From Bugulina stolonifera (Eukaryota > Bryozoa > Gymnolaemata > Cheilostomatida > Bugulidae): DNA of 64,000 nt. The translations under genes and the position numbers were made by a program. The stretch is from the NCBI GenBank assembly GCA_935421135.1, contig OW285191.1:15069700-15133699 (forward strand), in the 5' to 3' direction. Below the pieces are notes generated by a model. It ran no database searches, was not told the origin of the DNA, and was given only the letters and a program-made list of their open reading frames with translations. Positions 22,755 through 32,500 of this stretch are shown here, one piece after another (the first letter of the stretch is position 1; each line of letters opens with the position of its first letter).

Positions 22755-25585
22755 TAGCCCCCCGATCCTTGGCACTATCTCTTCGAGTATGTCTAAGGAT
22801 CTGCTCCGTGAGCCGTTGGTGGAGGGATATTTCGTCCTGTACGGCTTCCGTCTGCTGGACTATAGTAAGCCGGTCTCTAACATGTGAGTGAAGAAGTCTC
22901 TGCTGGAGTATGTGCAATTGGTGCCTGAGGCGTCCGAGACGATTGTTTAAAGTGGCACACAATCGTTCTCTCTCCTTCTGGAATTCTGCTGTAGGGGTGC
23001 GGGATTCAAGAGTCTTCTTTGTGTTTTTAGTATCTGGAGGGCTGGTCGACAATGGGACGGCCTTGTCTGATCCGGTTCTAGCCTTAGGCGGCCGGGGCCG
23101 ACGTTTGGGTATGTCGTAAGTATCAGTCCCTCGGTGGTCCAAGGCTGGAGGGTCCATACGAGTCTGTGGTCGCTTTGGACTGCCTAGTCGCTCCCAGGGC
23201 GACTTTCTTTTACTTGTTTTCTTTGGGGCAGGAGGAGGTGTCAGTCGCACCACTGCTGCTCTGGCTTCAGCTTCTGGAGGAGCTGGTATAGTGAAAGGTT
23301 TCGGTCCTACGTCTGCTGGGATGCATGAGGGGTAAGCGACCCTCTTGTCGAGCTTCATCGCCTTGAGGAAAAGCTGGAACATGTGGGAATCCACTTCATA
23401 CTGGATGGCTCCGTGGCCTGTCTGGCTTTGGTGCCGATAGACAGTCTCTGCATCACGGGCGCTGACTCCACAGGAACAGAAGAACTGGGTAAAGTGTTGG
23501 CGTGTGTGAGCCTTGATGGTGTTCTCCGTCCCTTCTAGCTTACATAGTCGACAATAGGAGTTCCTTCCTTTACATCGGGCTGTCCGACGTATATCACTAC
23601 TGGTCCGTGGAGAGATCCAGCAAAGTTGAGACTGCGGCATAGGCGTCTCTGGAGAGGTCTCTATAAGAGAAAGTGTAGATACAAGAGGTTGATCATTTAG
23701 ATTATCAATGTTTGCGTAGGCCGAGTCGTCTTCGTCACCCGACTCAGTCACATGGTGTACAATGTCATTGGAATACATATGCGTGTCCGAGGTCGTCCCG
23801 GAGGGGAGGCGGTGCATGTCCGAGTCGGTTAGGACGGCATCGTCCCGAAGCACCGAAGGTACTTCAGTATGACCCGACCCGACTGGCACGACCTCATCCC
23901 TCGAGGAGTTCCCGAGATCAGCATATAAGTCGTCGTCGTCCAAAAGCAACAGTACCTCGTCCAAGTCTATTGGCTCACCTGGCAAGTCCATGAGTAGGCC
24001 GACTAGGGAGGGCACCGTCCTTGTTGAGAAGTCTCGAATAGAGTGCTCCGTTGTCCGACTAGGTGTTGACTGAGTGGTGGTGGTGAGGGTACTGGGGGAT
24101 CCATCTGGATCCTGGCCTTTTATAGGTGTGGGGGCTGCCCGGGTTCTCCTTCTGGTGTGCGACGTTATGTCTGCAACAGCTGGCTTCTCACCATGTAGTA
24201 GGGCTACGTTGCGGCGGAAGTGCACTTGTCTGACCCCGGTTGTTAGATCTATTTTGATCTCAAGGTTGTCTGGGTCACCGGATCCGTCTGTGGAATTGGA
24301 GAGTAAACACGGGCCTGGCCGTGTCGGCCTACGATAGGTAGTCGTCTGGGCAGCCCATTTGTGATGAATTCTTTCTAGTATAACCTCTGGGGGTCGGCCT
24401 CGCTTCCACCGGGCCTTCCTCCTGTATGATAGGGGTCTGTTTTCCCTAGTGTAGGGCGTTAGCATCCGGACGTAGGAGGGTCTACCTTTTGAACCTCTGC
24501 CCCAGTCGGGCGGCGGGAATATCGGGTGCTGGAAATAGTCGACAGCACCTTCCTCGAGGCGGTTTGTGCCTTGTCTACGCTCCTGGATGCGCGGCTTTTT
24601 AGCCTGTCGGCCCTGGTCCTCTACTTGCCTCTTTTTCTTCGCTGTTCCTCCCTCGGCTTCTAGCCCCCCTATCGGGTGGCCAGGGCGTCGGCATTGTACT
24701 TCGACGTCATGCGGAGTTGTACTGGGCGGTAATGATCCTTTTCCTCCCTCGGCCCTGGATCCTCTGTGGGGGTGTCCTTGACGTCGGCATTGATCATCGA
24801 CGTCGGGCGCAGGTGTACTAAGTGATGAGCTTCCCGTTCCTCCCTCGGCCCTGGATCCTCTGTTGGGGTGTCCTTGACGTCGGCATTGATCATCGGCGTC
24901 GGGCGCAGGTGTACTAAATACTGAATTATCCGTTCCTCCCTCGGCCCCTGGTCCTCTGTGTGGGTGTCCAGGACGTCGGCATGGGTCATCGACGTCGGGC
25001 GGAGGCGTACTAGGCTTCATCTCAGGCATCGTCCTCAATGTATAAGGGCTTCCCGTTCTATTGACACACGGCCATTGATCTCGGCTGGTGTATACCTTAG
25101 CGGTATGGCAGTTTACAGAGCACTTGTGTTTAGTCAGGTAGGGCATCCCTAGGACGCCATCTTCTGGTATGGAGCCGATGAGGAACAGTTCTTGGCTAAA
25201 GGTACGACCGACTACCATAGGTAGCCTTACCATTCCCTCGAACCTGAGAGTCGAGCCGTCGGCCATCTTGCCATATGGCTGACTTACTGGTAGGACCTCT
25301 AGGTCGGGTCTCTGCAGCTTCTTCAGGATGCGGGGTGATATTAGGTTGGTCGTACAGCCCGTGTCCAAGAGTAGGGTTACATCTTGGCTACATAGTCGTC
25401 CTTGTATGTACAGGCTAGGTACATGCGGCTTCACATACGTCACTTGAGTCACTGTTTTAGAAGGGGGGTCGGCCTTGCCGACCGGATACTTGGGACGGTC
25501 TTCCGAGATGGAAATGTGAGAGGTGTGAGGAACTTGTAGGGCCCGAGTGCCAGCCTCTACTGTCTCGGGCCGGAGCCTTTTCCCG
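22750..25585 (-). CDS. Protease fused to unknown zinc-finger protein (gag-pro-X)
   Basis: Open in the -1 frame from the slippery site to a TGA at 22750-22752, just inside the 3' LTR, about 940 residues; probably made as a gag fusion, since no good ATG precedes the protease. A retropepsin comes first: active site LLLDTGCTTNLIS and later GVLGMPYL. Four tandem units of about 32 residues follow (24.65-25.03 kb), each with C-R-R-x-G-H-P. Then come a basic region, an acidic DLDEVLLLLDDDD patch, and two C2H2-like fingers (CRLC...HTRQH and CSC...HQSQTGH) near 23.4-23.6 kb. The end is basic and Pro-rich with a coiled coil. No reverse transcriptase, RNase H or integrase signature is seen. The C-terminal 700 residues match no family I recognise. 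Confidence 0.8.
22755..22770 (-). other. Polypurine tract
   Basis: The minus strand reads GGATCGGGGGGCTA immediately before the 3' LTR, the expected place for second-strand priming. Confidence 0.65.
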
Positions 25586-26417
25586 ACTCGGGTACTGGTG
25601 GCTCAGGATATGTGGGGGGAGTGTTCCCATTGGTCCGTTGAGGAGGGGGACCAGGCTTTTTGCTGGTCTGCCAGGAGGGTCTGTTCCGAGGTCCTGGCGC
25701 TCTGGGGGCGTCTAGTAGTCCTCGAAGTCGTCTGACTTCTTGGCTGAGTGCCTGGATGGCCTCTTTCAGGTCGTTGATCCAGGTCAGGTCGGAGTCCACT
25801 GTATTTATTTGGGGTGTCTCCGGCTCGGGTTCTGTGACTGCCCTGATTTGGTGTGCTTTACTTCCACGGGAAGGTCCCTTGACGAGCAAGAAGTCGTTTC
25901 CGGCTCGGACGGCCGAGTCCACATCTCTGGGGTTTATTGCCAAGAGGTGTCTCTGTAGGTGTCCGTCCTCAAGAGAGTTACTGAAGTTTTCCACAGCCAA
26001 TACCCGGCGGTGCGCTTCGGGTAGTTCCTGGAAAGCCACATGTACAAGTTTCTTGACTAGGGTGGCATGTTCTTGTAATGACATGCCGGGATCTTTCCGC
26101 AGCTGTATGAGCTGGAGTCTAGCTTCTTTATCAGTTAACCCGTATCGGGCGCGTAGAGCTTCGAAGATCCCTTCTGAGGTGCCGGGTCGGCCACATTCTT
26201 GTGCCGGTCCCTTGAGGGCCTCTCTTAGGTGAAGGTACATGGCTGCCGGGCTCCAGTCGTTTGCCTCGGCTATGGTCAGGAACTGTTCTATAAAGAACTC
26301 GACGTCTCCTTGTCCGTCGAACTGTGGTGTCTTGAAAGAGGGTTGAGGCGGCTGAGGTCGAGCTACTTCTATGTACTGTCCGATTACCTCTACTAGCCTG
26401 TCTATATCGCTAGCCAT
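25557..26417 (-). CDS. gag: gag of the LTR element, 286 aa
   Basis: Intact frame starting MASDIDRLVEVIGQYIEV. The central part (about residues 30-170, FDGQGDVEFFIEQFLTIAEA, ALKGPAQE, LRARYG, LRKDPGMSLQEHATLV) has the helical retrotransposon-gag capsid pattern. A coiled-coil-like stretch (DLKEAIQALSQEVRRLRGLL) and a Pro-rich tail follow. I see no classical CCHC zinc knuckle. The stop codon at 25557 lies just after a GGGAAAA slippery heptamer. Gag would form the particle that packages element RNA. Confidence 0.88.
   Translation of the reverse strand: MASDIDRLVEVIGQYIEVARPQPPQPSFKTPQFDGQGDVEFFIEQFLTIAEANDWSPAAMYLHLREALKGPAQECGRPGTSEGIFEALRARYGLTDKEARLQLIQLRKDPGMSLQEHATLVKKLVHVAFQELPEAHRRVLAVENFSNSLEDGHLQRHLLAINPRDVDSAVRAGNDFLLVKGPSRGSKAHQIRAVTEPEPETPQINTVDSDLTWINDLKEAIQALSQEVRRLRGLLDAPRAPGPRNRPSWQTSKKPGPPPQRTNGNTPPTYPEPPVPESGKGSGPRQ
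25578..25584 (-). promoter_or_regulatory. Putative -1 ribosomal frameshift heptamer
   Basis: In the gag frame the bases are G GGA AAA, fitting the X XXY YYZ consensus for -1 slippage, eight codons before the gag stop. From here the -1 frame is open without interruption into the protease frame. Function is inferred from position and consensus. Confidence 0.7.
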
Positions 26418-26785
26418 TGCTGAGTATAGATGGAGCCTCTTTGGTGAAGGGGACGTGTCGTCCTCGGTTTGATGTCTGTAGGGTGTCGGGTAGTTAGTTA
26501 ACTACCGTAGTTTGTTAGGCCGGGTCGGCCTGATGGTCGTACTGAGTACCGTCAATCTGTTCTGGATCCGAGGTCGGTCTTTGATTGAAGATCCGGCGTA
26601 GGTCGGGCTACATCCAGCGGAACCACGAGAATTATGGGTGCACTTTAGCGTTTGTCACCTTCTCGTATCCAAGGTTCCCGGGTCCGAGTCCTAAATCGCC
26701 GTAGAAGTATTGAAGAATGAGGTCGGTCGGTCACCCGAGGCCGAGGTCACCTTCCTTCGCTTCGTATCGTAAGAGTACGACCTTA

Positions 26786-26805
26786 GAATCCCACCGCTGC
26801 CACCA
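26786..26805 (-). other. Primer binding site, tRNA-Leu
   Basis: One base inside the 5' LTR, the minus strand reads TGGTGGCAGCGGTGGGATTC. This is complementary to the 3' end of animal tRNA-Leu (AAG/UAG) with its CCA tail, as I recall that tRNA. Confidence 0.8.
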
Positions 26806-26806
26806 A

Positions 26807-27614
26807 TGTAATGGTTTCTGTGTTTTGGTGCGGTCGTCCTTGGACGACTATCGACCCAGAAATGAAGTGCCTATGAGTGGTAATAGGACTTCGCATTACA
26901 TGAAAGACCGAGCGGTCTCAGTAGCCCAAATACTACCAAAGACGACCCATCTGATCTCAAGTCCGACCTTCAGACTATACAGTGAAAGAGAGTAGTTCAA
27001 CCTAGTAGGCGGTTCGCAAAGCGAATGACCTAGTAAAAGGAAGAGAAAGTCCCTGTATCAAGTATAGATGTGTCTTTATTGAAAGCCAAGTGTAGACTGA
27101 GACAATGAACAGTAAAACAGTGCCCTTTATATAGTATAAGGACTTCCGGCCGACGTGACGTCGGGAAAAGACGACGTGTGGTCGTCCGGAAGTTGCGCAA
27201 CAAGATGGCCGCCGGAAGCCCGACGGCCGACCCAAAATAGGTCGGGTTCTACAAAAGTTGCTTATAATGGTCCAATTCATGTACAAAATGAATATCAATG
27301 GATTCTGAGAGGTCGGGCCTCTGTACATGGGTATAAAAGGCATAAAAAAGGACTTAGTAACATTCATGTGACTATGTACAACAACATATAGTAAGATACA
27401 TGAATAAGGAGTGAGCATAAACACATGGAGACATATATATAGACGGTAATTAAGTACTTTGAACATGCAATGTAGTTAAAGGTAAGTATACGAGCACTAA
27501 TTGTGAGAATGTTAGTGTCAGGTGAGTAGCGCTGTAACAACTACTAGGCACTTAGGGTGCGGTGGAGCTTCGTCCGGGAGTTGGGGTCGTATACAAATGT
27601 CCTGTACCATCACA
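26807..27614 (-). repeat. 5' LTR
   Basis: The minus strand contains TATATAAAGGG at about 27123-27133 followed about 50 bases later by AATAAA (27075-27080), giving a plausible U3/R/U5 layout. A TATA-like GTATAAAAGG also lies on the opposite strand near 27331. Confidence 0.95.
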
Positions 27615-29589
27615 ATATTACCTGGGAACCTATACCTTCTAATAAGTGAATGGTGTATTGTACTTTTATTCCTACATAGTGGGCTTTAAAAAATTTTGCC
27701 TGTGCAAATAGAGTCATAAAGCACAGTGATCTCCAACCACAGTTGAGGCTAAAATGCACACTACGAAAAAATATACAGTGCATGCAGACTTATACAAGCA
27801 GCACTTGTCTACACTATTGTCTATGAGCAGAGCCGCTTATTGTGAGAGTTGCGTCACTGGAGGAATATTATAGATACCATGTTGGGCCCATAGAACCAAT
27901 CAAAATTGTTGAGAGAAAGATTTGGCCAATGTAATCCTTTGTTACATGGGCCCAATATGGCCTCTTGTTTATTTCCGGTGGCAGAGCTCTCACAGTCAAC
28001 GGCTCTGCCTGCGAGCATATATACTTGTCTACAATATTGTCTACACCTATCAGCAGTGAAAGGTGTGCAACTGTGCAGCCCAGTTGCACACCTGTCACAA
28101 TATATTCTAAAGGTTGTCCTTACCTGGTTGTTTAGCTTGTGAACCGTATAATCGTCATACACTCTCCCACTGCCCTCAGACACTGTAATTGTCAAATTTA
28201 ACTAAATGTACATTTTTGCCGGTTCCTCTGCTCACTAGCCGATTCTTATCCAGTTGCCTCCTACAGTGTTACCAACAATTAGACTATTGTTTACATTTAT
28301 AACTTTATGTTGTGGCTAAATGTTTTGCACAATGCACAAGACAAAGAAATTTTCAATATAAAAAAGACAGCAGTTATACAGTCTAATAACATCATACTGC
28401 TCCAAGTAAGCAATCTCCTAATAAGAGCACTAAATTATTATCATCATTATTATAAAAAAGACGAAATGGTTTGTGGTCTGTCGTCCTCCAATCGGAATTG
28501 GGGGTAAAAGGTTCAAATGATTTGTATAAGAATATGTTACAATACTGCTGGTCCGTATCTCGGCTCCGAGTAGTGCTAGGAGATTGGGACCGGGTCCCCG
28601 GCATCACTGCCGGGTGGAGCCTGAGGTCCTTGACCCACCCACTTGCCAGATTGTCTCCTTATTGAAAGGAAGCACAACTACTTATGGGTTCCTAGTAATA
28701 TGCCTCACCAACAGAGGCCATGCACATGCGTTACCACAGTGCGTGACCCTAAGTCAATGTCATAAAACTAGAAAAATCATGCAGAGCAGATCAAACCCGA
28801 GGGGCTTTACTAATACCCAAATTGCGAATGGAAGGAAGCAGCAAACACTGTAGTGGGATTTGCATCGCATACCAAGATGGAGGGCTTGCGCTCTAAATTG
28901 TAACGAGTAGGACATGAAGTAAACGACAGAGAGCACTAGTATTGTAATAATTTATTAGACTCAAAAAAGTATTCACATATTTACACCATAATACATGTAT
29001 ATAATAATTATGTACATACACATGTACATTTAACAAAATCATATATAGGTAAAATAGTTCATTATAATAACAATTATTCTACGACATACTAATGGTGTAC
29101 AGTTTGCGATAATAACTAGAAGTTATCCTCTCCCAATTGAGCTACAGAGATAGAGGAAAACTTCTTGTTTTTTGCCACAAGCTTACCAATGCCTATGAGC
29201 AAAGCTACATAGTATATTGCACAGTGTATTGTGCATTATGTTATTTGTATACCCAAGAACAAAGACATCTACAAGACTGTCCACCTCATTTCTAAGACTG
29301 TCCCCTCAAGATACAGCAGCTTACTCCACCCCTAGATTGCAACTATCTACTCTCAATGAAATGCATAATCAATTTGGAAATGTCTTGGAGCAATCATTTT
29401 AAAAAATACACAACATATTTCCATATAGTTAGTGGTAGTCTGTATCACTGGCTGGTAGTACAATATAATCTGATTTGAAGGACCAAAAACTGGTGATGCA
29501 CAGCTATCATCATTGGGTGAGAGTCCTGGGAGGGCCATTGCCATGACACAATGACTAGAGTTGTCCCCCCCCCCCCCCTATTATAGCTG
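27615..29589. other. Intergenic spacer with fold-back repeat
   Basis: Contains the fold-back element at 27.8-28.1 kb, a GC-richer patch at 28.46-28.66 kb of unknown origin, and a poly-C run near 29.57 kb. A 59-base open segment at 28124-28182 (minus) is bounded by AG and GTAAGG (SEGSGRVYDDYTVHKLNNQ) and could be an orphan exon. Confidence 0.5.
27800..28093. repeat. Imperfect fold-back (MITE-like) element
   Basis: The left half (TTGTCTACACTATTGTCTAT, GCAGAGCCG, TGTGAGAG, TTGGGCCCAT) recurs inverted on the right (ATGGGCCCAA, CTCTCACAG, CGGCTCTGC, TTGTCTACAATATTGTCTAC). Beyond it at 28061-28093 is a perfect 13-bp hairpin (AGGTGTGCAACTG, 7-base loop). No target duplication is clear. Confidence 0.75.
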
Positions 29590-32500
29590 TTAATCTAGGA
29601 TCTGTAGTATCTGTGTAGCCCTACTTGTTTTCAATATACTTGTATCATCCACTAAATCTTTATGTTTCTCCAAGGTCTGAGTTGCCTCTTTCATCGTCAA
29701 GTCTTTCGAAAGTCCTACAATTTGTCATGTCAATATGTGAGAATACAGTAAAGGCAGTGTTTCATATATAGGTATGGGAAAGAAAATCTAACAGCTAATA
29801 ATAATAACATCAATCCTCAAATTTTTCTACTAAATTTGACAACATCTGAAGAGTAAATTGATGGAGAACTAGAAAGTTCTGACCAGTGGAGATACAGTCT
29901 AAATATAACAGGGTAACATAACTTCACACCAGGTTGAAATCTCCGCCTTCTTTACGATATTTTTGGAGCTGCACCACGTGTTTTGAAAATTAACTAAATT
30001 CTAGCATGTAAAGCAAAGGTATAGGAGTAACAGGGTATATGGGTAACAAAGTATAGGGGTAACAGGGTATAGGGGTAACAGAGTATAGGGGTAACAGGGT
30101 GTATGGGTAACAAAGTATAGAGGTAACAAGGTATAGGGGCAACAGAGTATAGGGGTAACGAGGTATAGGGGTAACAAAGTATAGGGGTAACGAGGTATAG
30201 GGGTAACAAAGTATAGGGGTAACAAGGTATAGGGGTAACAGAGTATAGGGGTAACAGAGTATAGGGGTAACAAAGTATAGGGGTAACAAAGTATAGGGGT
30301 AACAAGGTATAGGGGTAACAAAGTATAGGGGTAACAAAGTATAGGGGTAACAGGGTATAGGGGTAACCGAGTATAGGGGTAACAAGGTATAGGGGTAACA
30401 AAGTATAGGGGTAACAAAGTATAGGGGTAACAGGGTATAGGGGTAACCGAGTATAGGGGTAACAGAGTATAGGGGTAACAGAGTATAGGGGTAACAAGGT
30501 ATAGGGGTAACAAGGTAGAGGGGTAACAAGGTATAGGGGTAACAAGGTATAGGGGTAACAAAGTATAGGGGTAACAAAGTATAGGGGTAACAAAGAATAG
30601 GGGTAACAGAGTATAGGGGTAACAAGGTATAAGGGTAACAAAGTATAGGGGTAACAAAGTATAGGGGTAACAGGGTATAGGGGTAACCGAGTATAGGGGT
30701 AACAAGGTATAGGGGTAACAAAGTATAGGGGTAACAAAGTATAGGGGTAACAGGGTATAGGGGTAACCGAGTATAGGGGTAACAGAGTATAGGGGTAACA
30801 GAGTATAGGGGTAACAAGGTATAAGGGTAACAAGGTAGAGGGGTAACAAGGTATAGGGGTAACAAGGTATAGGGGTAACAAAGTATAGGGGTAACAAAGT
30901 ATAGGGGTAACAAAGAATAGGGGTAACAGAGTATAGGGGTAACGGAGTATAGGGGTAACAGAGTATAGGGGTAACAGAGTATAGGGGTAACAGAGTATAG
31001 GGGTAACAGAGTATAGGGGTAACAAGGTATAGGGGTAACAAGGTATAGTGGTAGCTAAGTATATGGGTAACAAAGTATAGTGGTAATCAAGCACGGCGTA
31101 TGTATACACCTCACCTTTAAGGTCCTGCATATAGTCCAATAACATAGCAAAGTCAGTATCAGAGATGGTAGTATCATCATATATATGCTGCAAGAGCCAA
31201 GTCTGTCTCACCTATAGTATATAACATTGAATCATGAAGGACAGATATGTGGTTGATAGTTGTACGGAGTTGTGTGTCCATGCCATCTATACACTACTGA
31301 TACAAGGCCTAGTATATAACCTAGACTGCATGTAGTACTTTAATAATTTTTACAGCTATTAAATTCTGCTTCCAAAATGAACTATGTAATTGCTGTTTTG
31401 AAAAGAACATACATGTATCTATTTAGCAACATCGTGCATACAATTTAATTGGATATTTAAAAATGGCAGCAAGTATCTACTGCAATATAATTGGTAAGAA
31501 GCATGGAATAGGAGCTTAATCAGAGGATTTTGAACAGGCTATTTGATTGTGATTACTGCTTGGGGGGAGGGCTGCACTTGCATGTATATAGGAGTCAGTA
31601 CCAGTTTTATACTGCATATAAATGCAGTTCAAATCTGAATAAACATACAGCTTAGCTAGTTTTTGTCTAATAGGTGAATAATTTGGTCAAATTGGCCTAA
31701 AGATTTTCATAGCAAAATACTCTAGTATTAGTAGACTTGGAAAACTTCTATATTTAGATGATTTCTGCTTTTAGTACATGTAATTGCATATTCCAAAGGA
31801 AAAAACAAAGTTTGAAGTTGTATTCCAGTTTCAGCCCTTAGAGAGGAATTATCTTCTCTTTAAACTACAAAATACCCTCAGTAGAAAGCAAATCTATTTA
31901 AAAACCTTTCGACCAAAAAGCCATACACATGTAAATGTGTAAAATACAATATACTATGCTATACAAGTATTATATTATAGTGAAATTATACAATACTATT
32001 ACATAAGCTATATAAAATATAACTTCATTAACAGTATGTCGCGGCCTATAATGATCAGTGTGATGGTATTAAACCATAGATGTACATATGAGATTATCCA
32101 TGTATATAAATGGACATAGATGTAGTAATTATTCCATATACATGTCAATGATGGGCGGGTGAAGGACGTACCTTACTGAATTTCCACGCAGACCTAGTAG
32201 AGCTCCATAGCCTTAGGTAGCTAAGAGCTGCCTGCTGTGCTGACTGATCAGGGACCTTAGGCTTCAGGTACTCCTCAAGAGCATCCTTTGGCATTATAGA
32301 TTTAAGGTGATTCAACTTATCCCTCCGTTTCCTTTCCTTATGCTTAATGGACTTCCGTTTATTCATTGACAATTTATTCTATAAAATAATATATTACATA
32401 GCTTGAGAACTACATAATTATTATAATGTACGTGTATACATACATGTAGAGCATAAGCTATTGGATAGAGGGTTGTAGTTATTGCTACACTATTAATGGC

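Larger units (their letters stand above)
21947..27614 (-). mobile_element. Young non-autonomous Ty3/gypsy-like LTR retrotransposon
   Basis: A 5,668-bp element with 808-bp LTRs differing at one base (T at 22048, C at 26908), ends TGTAATGG...CCATCACA, and a 4-bp ATAT duplication at 21943-21946 and 27615-27618. Minus-strand order: 5' LTR, primer site complementary to tRNA-Leu, gag, -1 frameshift heptamer, protease fused to a long zinc-finger protein, G-rich polypurine tract, 3' LTR. No reverse transcriptase, RNase H or integrase motif is present; the second frame runs straight from protease into unrelated sequence and stops at the 3' LTR edge. It must be mobilised by enzymes from another element. 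It is far richer in GC than its surroundings. Confidence 0.93.

Noticed and set aside
23712..26232. Plus-strand ORFs of 60-190 codons inside the LTR element
   Set aside because: They mirror the GC-rich coding frames on the minus strand and show no independent domains.
28124..28182. Isolated exon-like segment on the minus strand
   Set aside because: Has AG and GTAAGG borders and an open frame, but only 59 bases, no partner exon and no known domain; left as a note, not a gene.
29567..29579. Poly-C run as a regulatory or structural signal
   Set aside because: A single homopolymer run beside the 3' end of a gene, with no partner sequence; a similar run near 43.15 kb is equally uninformative.
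29990..31211. ORFs of 300-405 codons on the minus strand
   Set aside because: Products of the 16-bp satellite read over a 48-bp period. Only the first codons of the longest one (31115-31211) are a real exon, of the C7orf50 homolog.
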